A DNA stretch of 64,000 nucleotides, taken from positions 14,882,565 to 14,946,564 of the forward strand of contig OX155963.1 of assembly GCA_944548615.1 (NCBI GenBank), read 5' to 3'. The DNA is from Micropterix aruncella (taxonomy: Eukaryota; Arthropoda; Insecta; Lepidoptera; Micropterigidae). Numbering within the stretch: position 1 is the stretch's first letter; the number at the start of each line of letters is the position of its first letter. The translations under genes and the position numbers were made by a program. Of this stretch, positions 12,540 to 24,245 are shown piece after piece. Under the pieces are notes generated by a model that was given only the letters and a program-made list of their open reading frames with translations, ran no database searches and was not told where the DNA came from.

Positions 12540-13960
12540 CAATAAGAAAATATGAATTTTAAAGAACTCTAGAAGTGAAATCTAAATTTACAACTATAAT
12601 ATTTGATTAAAAACTTTGAAAACAATTAAAACTTTGGAAATTAATATTCAACACATTTCAAAAACTCTGGAATCTAGCTCAGAACAATGGGACTTTTCTC
12701 AGAGGCCGGCTGATCATGAAGGGTCAACAGTCAGACGAGTGGTAGGTAGAGAAACAGCAGTAGGGTAGGTACGTTAAAATTTCAAGGATAGAATCTTCTG
12801 GAAAGTGGATTCAAACTTCCCGCCTTCAGCTCGATGGTCGCGGCGGCGTCACGTGGTTACGTGGCGGTAACTGGTACGATTTAAGCGTAATCGTATCGTA
12901 CGGTACGGCGACGAATAGCGGCGCTGGCGATCGACCAACCCGGCTCGGGCTGATCTTCAGGAAAGCTGGAATGGGCGTATTCTTCAGCCGTATGGCGTAT
13001 TCTTGTACTCCGACCGGCTGGAACGGTTGAATTCGGAAAGTACTCTTCAAACGGCTGGAACGATTGAAGTAGGCAAGGCTCCCAGAGGTTTGCCCCAGTG
13101 GAAGTTCTCCCCGTGGAAGTTCATGAAATTATCCTCCACTTAGACTAGGGATTCAGGTGTTGGGGTAGGAGCGAATAAGGGAAGCAGAGACGTCACCCTG
13201 CGTTCCGAGGAAATCGAATCTCGCTTCCCCAACTCAGCCAGATAAACCCTTCAAGAAGCAATACCAAGATATAATTATCGAACGCACTCACCGAGAAATA
13301 TAATGTCTAACACAACAGAGAATGAAGACCGCCTCGGAACTTCCACTAACTAGCGCCACGGCTCCGATTTGAAATGCCCGGAAAACGAGTTTTTGGCGCT
13401 TCATATAGGCTCATATCAAATGTTCCAGAATTTTCTAGCTCGTACTCGAACAATCGATCATATCCGGTTCACCGTTTGCTGAGTATAAATTGTGTAGCTA
13501 ATTTCTAAATTTTATTAATTTAATAAAGAAGTCAAAACCGAGATTAATTTTATTATAAAAACCTTTTTGAATTTATTTATCCCCAAAATTCAATACAAGG
13601 ACAGGACCACCTTGACTCTATGTCGTAAAATGGTTACTTTATTAGAAATAAGTATTTTATCAAAATAAAAATTGCTGTTTTAAAAATATTCAATGTTTTA
13701 TTTATTTTTGCATTTTAATAACCCAATCCCATAGCAATTTATCGCATAAATTATAATAAATTATTAAATATTAAGTCGCTGATTTCGACTCTTGCGGTTG
13801 GTAGACGAAATTCGGTTGTATGGAATTGGCAAAACTGCATATATGTCAAACGATCGGTGTCAGTGTCGTGAAACAACAACAATGGCGAGGATTGGGACTC
13901 AACACGCGATAAATTATGGAAATTCTGTATTTAATTTACAGAAATCGCGTGACAAGCGTT
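12540..13960. other. Segment present only in the first family A unit; GC-rich centre
   Basis: Relative to the second unit at 15.4-15.6 kb, this ~1.4 kb is extra, so it is either an insertion in unit 1 or a deletion from unit 2. Its centre (12780-13400) is GC-rich with locally repeated phrases (CGGCTGGAACG twice near 13013 and 13052; GTGGAAGTTC twice near 13098 and 13114). An AATAAAG signal lies near 13520. I see no gag, pol or transposase motif. Confidence 0.4.
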
Positions 13961-14225
13961 TATATTTGATTAACATATATGACGGAATTTAAATACTATT
14001 AGTGTAGCTTGTATAAAGATATATTACAGCTATAATTTTACACTGTGATTTTGGCCCAACAAGACTTCTAGGCACCTAATTTCAAGTCCAATATTTCGAG
14101 ATTGAAATATGACCAGTACTTGATAGAACGATTTTCACCTCAACTCTTTTCAACTCTTGCCATGACCAAATGATGCCTGCATGCCAAATTTCAGTTCAAT
14201 TGGATTAGGCGTCTAGGCGCTATTG

Positions 14226-14500
14226 ATTGTTTGTTAGTTTGTTTCTACTATTTATTGTGATTTTTTACAATGGGCGGATTTATTGTCATACGACAATCTC
14301 TTACAACCAACCAAATTATCAAGTGTTTATATGTATTAGTGCGTGTAACATGTGTGTCTTGTTATTGTATTCGATCGACATCATTCAAATGCAATTCCGA
14401 TGATTTTATCACAACCGAAAATGGTAACAAAGCCGGGAATTGAAACCGAAACCTTACAATGTAAAATCAGGCGACCTAGCCACTGTGCCACCGGGCCGTG
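14226..14500 (-). mobile_element. tRNA-derived SINE, copy 1 (minus strand)
   Basis: Read on the minus strand it starts CACGGCCCGGTGGCACAGTG (A-box-like), reaches a degenerate B box, then shares the same body as 35691-35973 (CTTGTTATTGTATTCGATCG on the plus strand) and ends in a GTAGAAACAAAC-type tail. It is flanked by TATTG on both sides (14221-14225 and 14501-14505), a likely 5-bp target duplication. Removing it restores the family A phrase GCGCTATTGTGGAGGAATAT, which supports a real insertion. Confidence 0.9.
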
Positions 14501-14829
14501 TATTGTGGAGGAATATATACATACTTCCATCTGGAAATAGTCATAATCATCTCACGGGGGTTTAAACAGGATATTTCCGCTATCATCTCTAATACAATTT
14601 GGCGCGTTTACAATACTTTCCCTCCTGGTCGGTTGGTGGGCCGGGAAAGCAAAGTTATAATTTAAAAATAACAGTTATAAATATAATCATTAGTATGTCG
14701 TCTATAGTGTGTTCAATGCTTTGCTTAAATCGACGAGACTTATTATGAGGTGTTTTTTGTCGTTAAGTACTAAATTTGGAACGAGAATTAGCTCGGAAGC
14801 AGAAACGTGTAGTAAATAGTAATCTATAG

Positions 14830-15410
14830 TAAAAGCATAATAATATCGGTTATAAAAATATTCATTTATATATCTATAGTTGGTTGAATTCTTTGCTAAA
14901 ATGTATTATTATTAGGTGTTTGTGTCGTTAAGTGCTGAATTTGGAGCTGGACGTAGCTTAGCTTTACGCGACTCGTCCGCGAAGCAGAAACGTGTAAACA
15001 CAAAGGCAACACAAACAATTTGTCGTCCAAACACCTTGAGGGACGTGCGAATGTTCTCGCGCGCTCGCGCGAAACTTGGCCACGTATTAGCATATACACA
15101 GAGGGAACGCGACAGCTAGAACGGATTGTTTCTTTCCACGTCGCGATGATGTCCCTGAAGGAGGTCGCCGCGTGGCGGGTATACGCCTTATCATTCCGAC
15201 AGACCTGAAAGAGGCTGCCGTCGCTCCGCGCCCGACGGGTTTTCCAATATAGATGATTGGATTCTTATGAGGGATTTTATTAGGAAGATTTCTTGAATAT
15301 TGTAATCCAGAAATCCGACGGGCAACTGCGTGTGTGTCTATTGTTGGAAGGAGGCTTTGAGCGGTTTTCCAGGAAAAAGCAGATGATACAGAGTGTAAAA
15401 GAACCGATTG
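14830..15410. repeat. Family A GC-rich core, second copy
   Basis: Second copy of the 11690-12300 module. An extra partial duplicate of its left ~150 bp (TTGTCGTTAAGTACTAAATTTGG) lies just upstream at 14690-14800, so the left edge has been duplicated more than once. Confidence 0.8.
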
Positions 15411-15954
15411 TATAGCCACAAAACTTCCCCGGCAAGTAACCAAGGATTTACGAAAGAATTTTGAGCGTGATGTCCTTTCGGGAAGGAAGACAACCTGATT
15501 AAAAGGGATATACGGCGACGAGCGCGGATAGTGAGAATGCAACGCATTAAACACGTTCGATTCAATCGTTTACGCGAATATACAGACCGGCCAAAATTTC
15601 ATATGTTTATGGCCCAAGAAGGCATATTGTGTACCAAATTTAAAGTCTCTAAGACCAATATTACGAGGATGATTTATGACTACTGCGCGTGGTGAAACGG
15701 TTTCAACCACAATCTCTTCAACTCTTGCCATAACCAAATGATTCCTGCATACCAAATTTCAGCTCAATCGAACTAGGCGTTTGGGCGCTACGAATATAAT
15801 ATCTTTTTTTCGAAATCGTCACTATCAACTACTTTGAAGCCAATCTTTATTATATTGCTCAATTTTTCTAACAATTTTAAAGTGCGTAAGTATACTCTGC
15901 TTAAACGAAAATTTAATTAATAATACAAAATTTTAACAAAAAAAAAGGTTTTTT

Positions 15955-16510
15955 TTTTATAGGTGGCAGCAGGTATTTCAACTTAGAACCGGCTATCATA
16001 ATCTAATGCGTACACAAAATTTCGAGTCTGTGTTGTTGACCGTTGAGGAGTTCCCTCGTTAGAAGCCAACCATGGGTAGCCAACCGCAGTCCTGTCTTGG
16101 TGAAACTTAGAACGGACTGTCGTAACTGAACGCATATACACAATTTCGTGTCTGTGCTGTTGACCGTTGAGGAGTCCCCTCGTCGCTATCCAACCCTGGG
16201 TGAAGAATCAGGTCATGCTTACCAATAATAAATGCAATGTCATCGGAACTGAACCAATAAGAAAATTTTCAATTTCATATAATAATATTTGAGTAGTTCT
16301 CTCAATTCCTAATAGATCATATCATCAGAACGGAAATTTGATAAAAATGGGACCAATCTGGAAGTACATCCTTTCAAATAAGAATTTTCCAAATCGGTTC
16401 ATAAATGACAGAGTTCTGAGGTAACAAACAAAAAAAAATAAAAAAAGATACATCTAAATTGATAGCATCCACCTTTTTTTGAATTCGGTTAAAAATAGCA
16501 GGAGAATGTC
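15955..16510. repeat. Dispersed repeat with ~110-bp internal tandem unit
   Basis: Two adjacent units (15984-16090 and 16104-16200) share CAACTTAGAACCGGCT-like, ACACAAAATTTCGAGTCTGTG and TTGACCGTTGAGGAGT blocks. The right end carries the phrase CACCTTTTTTTGAATTCGGTTA. From memory, very similar end phrases occur in dispersed lepidopteran repeats; this is recollection, not a search. No coding is seen. Confidence 0.6.
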
Positions 16511-17280
16511 CGAGACGGGTTACTAATTTTCTTTTTTTTTGCTAGGTTTTCGAACGATCTTTCATAATATTAACAGATTAACGTTTATTTTACTCCATTG
16601 TATCTCGCAATTAATTTCGTTTCATAAATATCTTTATTCTTTCAATGAATATTTAGAGCTGTAATTTATTTAAAATCCACTCATACAACATATCTATACA
16701 CACCAATGTATCATCGATAGACAGCATTCTATGCTTCGAGATGGAATCGAGTTGGATATACTCCAAACCGCATGAGACGCGTCTTCTCAATTTAAACCTT
16801 TAAATAATTAATTACCTCTTAGTGGTAATGAATCAGACATTGTGCACTTGTCACTACTAATTTAAGTAGAGACGTTCCACCGATGTTTGATACGGCAGAA
16901 TCGATTGCATATTTATAATATGCAGTTATATTCATGAACTCAGTTACCTAGCAGTTCATTCTAAATTAAATACACGTTTATACAAAATCTACAAAAAGAA
17001 ATATTGTCTTCAATATTTAAACAGAATTAGGAAACCAAGGACATGACTTTAATCTGAAGAAAGCATGATTCTACATCAATCCCAGGAAACATCTTCTAGC
17101 CAACCAGGACATAGAACCAGTGGAATTGTTTATCGGCTGAAGTGGTTGAAGCGTGTAGTGTCAGCGTATTTAACAATTAAATATATTAAAAAAAATAATA
17201 AACATGACTGCTAAATAGATTTTAAAAAAAACATGACTACCATTAAATAAAGCAAATATTTATAATTTAAAAAAATACAG
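16511..17280. other. AT-rich non-coding
   Basis: No gene or repeat terminus is recognised. Confidence 0.45.
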
Positions 17281-17575
17281 TTTTTTGTGGTTTATATATT
17301 TATCCATATAGATACATGTATAAAACCGAAATGTATTTAATCAGGTTATTCATTTGACACTAAACACTATATATTGATGTTAATTTATTGACATTTCGAT
17401 ATTTACACAAGTACTTACTTATTATTGGAGAGTTAAGGCTATCTATGACACTTCTAAATCGGTTCAAGCATATAAAAGTTATTAAATATAGGGAATGTAG
17501 AAACGAAAAATATACATAGATAGACCCTGACCATATTACACTCCACCTCTTTTTGTTGGGCAGTCGTGTAAAAAT
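17281..17575. repeat. Dispersed repeat family C, second copy
   Basis: It matches the right part of 3161-3485 in order: TTTGTGGTTTATATATTTAT, GATACATGTATA, GACACTAAACAC, GAGTTAAGG, CACTTCTAAATCGG and GTTGGGCAGTCGTGTAAA. Only one of the ~130-bp internal units is present here. Confidence 0.75.
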
Positions 17576-19140
17576 AGACTAGACATATATTAAAAAAATA
17601 TTGTAAATAAAATCAGTGTTAAATTCAGCCATATCAGCAAATATGCTGCCTATCTGTAAAACCTAACAATAATATTTTTGAAAAATAGGTACTATCGAGG
17701 CAGTCAAATATTTTGAATACATGTAAACCTTGGTGATTTCCATTTAAATCTCACGCTTAGCAAAATTTTCATGAATCTTAACGTAAAGATATTATCATAA
17801 ATATATCTTTTCCTCAGACCTCTAATACCGCATCTAGATTACGCGAGCAAAGCTTCCAGACAGCTTTATTAACTAAATCACTCTTAACACCCCCGCTTAG
17901 CCGGCAGACGTTATAACTCCGTTTATAAAACCACATGACTTAACCCGTGTTTCGTTGTTGTAATATGGATATCATGAAACACCGCAACAATTATCTCTAA
18001 TGGCGGTCTTATACCCGCAGAAACAGCGGACGGAGGAATTAAATCTATTACATCTTGCGCTCCGCAGCATCTCCTTACCTAACAAGGGAATATGTATCAA
18101 GGAATAAAGCGCTAGCCTGGATTAAATCTCTGGCTGATCTCCCTTGGAATAAATTAGATGGGAAGCAGCAGATTTAAAGATAACAATTTTTATATTTTAG
18201 CTTTGCTTTCAGATTTATACGTAATCCCATAAATTGTTTCGCTGTAAAAATATTCTTTTAACACTTAGGATACTCGGTACCGGGTCCACTGTACCCAGTA
18301 TAAAATCACAAGTTTATCCCGAAACTACTATATAAAAATAAATCTTTACTTTCTAATAAGGATTATATATGTAAAAAGAAAGATATTATTGAATCAAATA
18401 CTATTTTTTATTATTTTTGCTTATGATATATTCGAAATTTTAAATCTCCCTATAAAATATTCGAAGTTTCTCCTTAGTTTTATTGCGGTAGTTTTCTCTC
18501 GGCGATGTTGCAACCGCTGTTTACCAGGAAACAAAACTGTTTTACGCTGGGTAGACGTAAAAGTTGAAATTCCTTATATTTTAATTGGTCAAATTATGCA
18601 GCTTCCTATTTTTTTATATTTCTTATGACTATAATATAACTTACATAAACTTTATATATTGAAAATATATAAAAAAATAAAGTTTTTATTAATTTAAATA
18701 CAAAAAAAATAATTAATATATAAAGTTATTCTTATAATAATAATTAACAAATTTAAAATTATTAAAGGGTAACATTTTTACTCTACCCAGGACAAAGGCT
18801 CTAGCTACTTCGTCGAAACGTCAGGTGCTACAAAATTACCGCGGTTAATTTGTTTTTAAACCTTTGTATTATGTCAAACAACTGCGAAAGTCTTCGATTT
18901 CATATAACGCCTAACTATGTGAATATAACCAAGTTTAATGTAAGTGTTACACGGTTTTGTACGGTTTTGCAGTGTTACACGGTTTTGCTTTTCAAAATGT
19001 AGATATAAAGGCAGTAAAATATCTGTACTAGATTTGATTAAGTATTTGGTTTGTTTCGATATAATTTAATGTATTTTTTAATGATTTTTATATTTCCTGT
19101 AAAGTAGCAAAAACAGATACGATAGTTGATCATGGCATGG
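17576..19140. other. Non-coding; mild GC rise at 17860-18120
   Basis: Mostly AT-rich. No repeat family or gene is recognised. The open frame at 18389-18628 has no motif I can name. Confidence 0.45.
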
Positions 19141-19149
19141 ATGCATATG

Positions 19150-19450
19150 GAGCCCTAGTTCTTTCGTTCGTTAACATATCCGGGCCCACAGTTAGGACAC
19201 GTCTCTCTAAAAATATGCTGCCTGGATGACCGTATCGTTTGCCTCTTGTAGTTTCTGGTGTGTGATGGGGTTTACAGTTGTGGGCAGGATCGGAGGTGAT
19301 TTATATCCTGCAGCGTTCTGCAGTTGCATATTGGGTTCTCTGTGTAGCCCACAGAACGAGATTAGCTGGACATCTTGTCACATCCACCCTCAGTCTGTTC
19401 AGAATAGCGAAGTGGTATAGAAGAGATGGGATCCCAGTGTTATCTCTCAC
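19150..19450 (-). pseudogene. Probable LINE ORF2 C-terminal relic
   Basis: Read on the minus strand with frameshifts, the segment gives RVDVTRCPANL, then SVGYTENPICNC, then an INHLRSCPQL-like stretch. This resembles the 'R-C-A-N-L-x-x-W-G-x-x-x-x-P-x-C-x-C-G ... I-x-H-I-x-x-x-C-P' zinc-knuckle-like region found at the C terminus of several insect LINE ORF2 proteins. Frames are broken and no RT core is visible, so the assignment is tentative. Confidence 0.4.
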
Positions 19451-20400
19451 TTTATATCCTTGTCAAGTAAACCCTCCATTATGAACGATGCGGTTCGATG
19501 ATTAATTGACTACCATGAAGCTCGAGCTTAACTACCTTTGCCTCAAATCGCGAAAGTAGTAGAATAGAACATAATTAAATGACGTTATTTTGCTATAAAA
19601 ACATTACTGAATATTACACTGATTTTATAAAAAAAGACAATTTATGCATAAAAAGAGGACTTATCGCTATAGCCATATCTTACAGTCAATCATTATAGCG
19701 ATATCTTACAGTCATCCAGTCTATCGGCTCATGAACGACTTTCGTGATTTGAGGTGATTGTGGTGAGGGTGTTGTCTTGGGTCAGCTATCAACATTAGGC
19801 GTTCTGAATCAGCCAGGATATCACGACCTAGCTGCTTGACATCATAACATAGCTGACATCAAGATATCATATAATACCCGATAGTGACCGTACTACATAT
19901 ATAGGCAATTGCACTGGAATGGAACAAATGATGTTTTATATTTAGGGCGACGAATGTGATGAAGAAAGTCACGCCAAACGGATCGCAATTAATATGCCTT
20001 GTAGGGTTCGTTTATAAAGTCTTGCTGAAACGAGGTGGATTCAAGCACATCCTTTACGACTTTATGGCAGCTACATCTCCCTTTCATCCGTACACCTGAG
20101 CGGCTTCGATCACACTATTATTAACAGGCAGGGTGTAGGTAAATCACACAACTGCTCCTAAAAGTTGTCGGCTTTCAAACACATCCCCAGCCTTTCAACC
20201 TCCCCCACCCTCCTCCGACACACCTCCTCTCCTCCCTCTTGCCCCTATCCCCTGTTTTTCTCCCAGCCCCCCGGCCCCCGCCACACATGACCGCAATAAA
20301 TTCACGCACATTTCCGCTTGCCGCTGACATTTATATTTCGCAGGGTGGCATTCGAACGCGCGCAGCACTGCGCCGCCCGATTCAACTGTATACATGAAAA
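19451..20400. other. Non-coding; pyrimidine-rich block at 20160-20290
   Basis: A C/T-rich run (CTCCCCCACCCTCCTCC and similar) lies at about 20190-20285. An inverse open frame across it is a composition artefact. Nothing else is recognised. Confidence 0.45.
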
Positions 20401-20419
20401 ACGCTGCAAGTACACTTGA

Positions 20420-20945
20420 AAAAATTTGGTTGTGTCACCCCAAGCCTTTTTCGGCAAGTAGCTAAGGACTGATTCAATCTGAATATCAATTTCATAAAAA
20501 TATCGTTGAGCGCACTCTCTCCGTCGGCGAAGGAACCCAGTTGGGTTCCATTCCATATGTTAGCCCTTAGACGAGAAAAGTACCCCGCCGCCCGAGGTGT
20601 TAATATTTGATTGAATTGCATAGCGGAATTTTAATATTATTAGTGTAGCTTGTATATGAGATATTCATATGATATGCATATTGCATATGAGCATTGACGT
20701 TTCTAAGTCCAATATTTCGAGATTGAAATATGACTAGGGTTCTCCTAGCAGACCAATTTCAACTGCAAACTTTTCAACTCTTGCCATGACCAAATGATTC
20801 CTGCATGCCAATTTCAGCTCAATCGGAATAAGCGATTGGGCGCTATCGTAGAGGAATATACAAACACAGCAGACATACAGAAGCGCGTTGACAAAACTTT
20901 CCCTTATCGTCAGTTGGTGGGCCGGGAAAGTAAAACTCTGACATG
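20420..20945 (+). repeat. Family A repeat, copy at 20.4 kb
   Basis: It carries the family A landmarks in order: CACCCCAAGCCTTTTTCGGC, GTGTAGCTTGTAT, TCCAATATTTCGAGATTGAA, ACTCTTGCCATGACCAAATG, GCGCTATCGTAGAGGAATAT and GTTGGTGGGCCGGGAAAG. The GC-rich 600-bp core seen at 11.7 and 14.8 kb is absent, so this is either a shorter variant or the ancestral form. Confidence 0.8.
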
Positions 20946-22095
20946 TCTTTTTCTAAAGCGATTTTATCATCTGAGAACAGAGCAGAGTAAACGCCAGTCT
21001 AACGACATGTCGTAATATTATAGTTATTTTCTATATAAACTAAAGAATAAAGAATAAAGAGTATTTATTTTCATTACAACCATGACAATTGTGTAGGAGT
21101 AACAATGTATATTAAAATTATCTTATATTATTTCATTAATTTAACAAAGAGCAACAATAAATTAACAAAAAAAAGACTATAATATTCGAAAAAAAAAAAA
21201 ATAGTACCTAAACTTACATTGGTAAGAGCGATGGTGTTTTCAAAGTATTTAAAAGTTTCTTTACGCGCATATATCTTGATTTTAAGCCGATAGACCAGGA
21301 TGGATTTGTCAAAAATATCAGTAATCGCCTTTAAATTATCAGGCAATTTAATTAACAGTTGAAGTCCTATGTAGAGACTAATCGCCTAAAACTTAATACG
21401 TGGTTTGATCGGTTGGAGGTAATTGAATGAGTTTTATTCCTAGTGTCATGCCGATGTAATTCCTCATCGCTCGCCAAGCTCTTATTACAATAGAATTCGC
21501 TAAATGCAAATAAAGGACGAATTAGCCATTTAGGCTAAATTAGACCACCAAGCCAGGCTCGACATTATCGAATCAAAACCTAGGTAATGTATATCTATAA
21601 ATGCAGAAACTTTCTTACTATACTAGTTGATTCTGAAATATTATCAGTTTCGACCCAGTGCAGCGTGGAGATCTCGCCAGAAAGAGCCTCACTAATTATA
21701 TCAGGAATATATCATGCTTCCTGATATGATTAAAGATTAACAGCCCTGTTAGCAGATACAATTATTGGTACTATTAAAAATACACGGGTTACCCACATGT
21801 CAGCCACCTTATATACTTTGTCGAGATAATTCATATATTTATCTTCCTCAACCTTGTCGAAGTGGTCACCATGTGGTATAGTTATGTTAATTAAATAAAT
21901 CTGCCGCACATTTTTATTGACCAATACTTTATTAGGACTATTCGCAAATATTGTTTTATCAGTTTTAACTGACTTATCGCAGTAGAGTCTAGCGCAGTTT
22001 TTTTTCCAAAAACCTTGCGGTTAACACTTATAATATGGTACTATGACATCGACGAATTAATTACCTTATTTGTCAGTAAATTTTAAACCAGCCGA
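20946..22095. other. AT-rich non-coding
   Basis: No gene or repeat signature is recognised between the family A copy and the LINE tail. Confidence 0.5.
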
Positions 22096-22098
22096 TGG

Positions 22099-22122
22099 TA
22101 AATCAAATCAAATCAAATCAAA
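22099..22122 (-). repeat. LINE 3' tail, (TTTGA)n
   Basis: The plus strand shows four consecutive AATCA/AAATC-type pentamers; on the element's own strand this is a (TTTGA)n tail rather than poly(A). LINEs with microsatellite tails typically recognise their RNA 3' end for target-primed reverse transcription; applying that here is inference. Confidence 0.85.
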
Positions 22123-22401
22123 ATGTTTTTTATTCACAATAAAATTTGTATAAAATTGCTTTGTGACGTCAAAAATGAGATACAATGTACGGTTTATATT
22201 ATAGATAATGATATAAAATATTTAACAACAGAAATATTTAAAAGCAATTTAAAGTATAGGTACAGTTAGAATTTAAAATAGCCATAAAATTTAAAATAGT
22301 CATAATTAACAACAACAGTCAAAAATAAAAAATAAAAAGACAATATACCTACACAGTTAACAATTTTCAATAAAATAAGGAAAGAATATTCGATTTTATA
22401 A

Positions 22402-24030
22402 TCATTCCAAAAAAAAAACAATATCATTAATAAAATCTACTACTTTGTAGTAAGCCTTCTTACATAGAATATTTTTAATTTTACTTCTAAACTGAATGTC
22501 TGATAGACCCTGTATGTCCTCTGGAATTTTATTATAGAACCGTATACAGTTTTCCATGAAACAATTGCTTATATTACTTAGTCTAAATTTTGTCACTATA
22601 TATTTATTTTTATATCTAGTATTGTATTTGTGATTGTCACAGTTTTTTGAATAATGAGATATATTTTTTCGTGCATGCATAATGTTTTCAAATATGTATT
22701 GACTAGGTACAGTAAGAATGTTAATTTCTTTGAATAATTCTCTTAGGGAATCACGTCTGCGCAAGTTGTATATGGCTCTAACCGCCCGTTTTTGTAGAAT
22801 AAAGATTGAGGGCATACTTGCAGCTTGTCCCCACAGTAAGATGCCGTAAGACATAATACTGTGGAAATAAGAGAAATATACTAGCCTCGCAGTATCAACA
22901 TCGGTAATTTGACGGATTTTCATAACAGCATATGCGGCTGAACTAAGCCTTGTTGACAGTTTGGTAATGTGTGAATCCCATTTTAGTTTAGAATCCAACG
23001 TGATTCCCAAGAATACGGTCTGTTCTATGAAGTCTAATTTTTCATTATTTAGAGTAACATTAAAGTTATTTCTGCTGTTAGAAAGCGAAAAACGAATACA
23101 TTTAGTTTTATTTGAATTTAAAACCAGATTGTTAGAAGCAAACCAGTCATGAATCTGTGCAAGAGCAATATTTATTTCGTTCACATTTGTATTTTGTTTG
23201 TTTAGTTTGAAAATTAACGAGGTGTCATCCGCAAATAGTGTGATTTTAGTTAGACTCTGTACCATAAAGGGCAGGTCATTTAGGTATACTAAAGACAGAA
23301 ACGGTCCCAGTATAGAACCCTGTGGTACGCCCATTTTAACTTGCGATCCTTGTGACTTTGTCTCATTTATCTGTACTTTTTGGATTCTATCTGTCAAATA
23401 TGATTTAAGCAAGCTAAGAGATTTACCCCTTATACCGTAGTGATCTAGTTTTAGTAATAACGTATTATGATCTACGCAGTCAAAAGCCTTAGATAAGTCA
23501 CAGAATATTCCAATAGCATCCTGCGAGTCATTCCAGGCACTATATATGTTTTGTAGTAGCGCTACCCCAGCATCTGTGGTGGAACGTCCTTTGGTGAATC
23601 CAAATTGCTGATCATGAAGTAATCGGTGTAAGTTGAAATGAGGAAGCATTTGGTCTAATAAAATCTTTTCAAATATTTTGCTTAGCACTGGCAATATAGA
23701 TACCGGTCTGTAATTTCCAGGATCTTCTGTATCGCCAGATTTGAACAAGGGTACAACCTTGCTACACTTTAGTAAATCCGGAAACACGCCATTTTCAATG
23801 CATCCGTTTAGGATTGTTACTAGATACGGCGCAATGTCGTCTATGATATATTCACAAAACTTAACAGACATACCCCACAAATCCTCAGTGTTTTTTAGTT
23901 TCAAAACGTGGAACGCTTTGACTATCGTCTCGGAATCTATTTGCTTAAAATCAAATACAGCCTCACATCGGCCAATATTTGACTTTAGTAGATTGTCTGC
24001 TATTGAAATGGAGGATGTCCAGTAGTTTTT
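22402..24030 (-). pseudogene. LINE ORF2, reverse transcriptase domain, open ~540 codons
   Basis: The frame is uninterrupted from about 24030 to the stop at 22402; the first ATG in frame is at 23904. Motifs appear in order: SKVVPLFKSGD, NYRPVSILPVLSKIFEK, FTKGRSTTDA, GIFCDLSKAFDCVDH, GVPQGSILGPFL and the catalytic FADD box (Y replaced by F). The KTKCIRFS, FLGITLDSKLKW and LQKRAVRAIYNL blocks follow, then the C-terminal region. It would act by target-primed reverse transcription of its own RNA. The 5' side is frameshifted relative to the endonuclease segment, so no single intact ORF2 survives. The FADD variant occurs in some non-LTR RTs and need not mean inactivity. Confidence 0.92.
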
Positions 24031-24245
24031 AATGGGATGTTTGTGAAGAACGTTTCAAATTCTTGTGCCACTTCCTTGTCTGAACTAACTTTACCATGAG
24101 ATGTATTTAATGTGATCTGTTTATTGAATGCTGTTTTTTTTTTGGTCTCACTATTTATAATTTTCCAAACAGTTTTAGCTTTATTTTCTGTATTAATAAC
24201 CTTGCGCTTTATGAAATTTGATTTAGCTACTAAACATACTTTTTT

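Larger units (their letters stand above)
11545..15785 (+). repeat. Family A repeat, partial tandem duplication (~3 kb period)
   Basis: The block at 11545-12300 recurs at 14525-15420 in the same order: TTCCATCTGGAAAT, GGCGCGTT, GTTGGTGGGCCGGGA-like, TGAATTCTTTGCTAAAATG, CAATTTGTCGTCCAAAC, an ...CTCGCGCG... run, then TCCAATATAGATGATTGGA. A second module (CGGCAAGT ... ACTCTTGCCATGACCAAATGA ... GGGCGCTA) occurs at 13975-14220 and again, more decayed, up to 15785. This fits about 1.4 copies of a unit of roughly 3 kb. Other copies lie at 20420-20945, 50725-51350 and, inverted, 30066-30295. No protein is encoded; the superfamily is unknown. Confidence 0.75.

Noticed and set aside
11545..15420. A complete LTR retrotransposon with the two 600-bp cores as LTRs
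   Set aside because: The direct repeats extend into family A flanks, lack a primer-binding site I can see, and enclose no gag or pol coding.
15087..15554. 155-codon minus-strand frame in the family A core
   Set aside because: The equivalent frame in the other copy (11.7-12.3 kb) is not maintained, so selection for coding is not supported.
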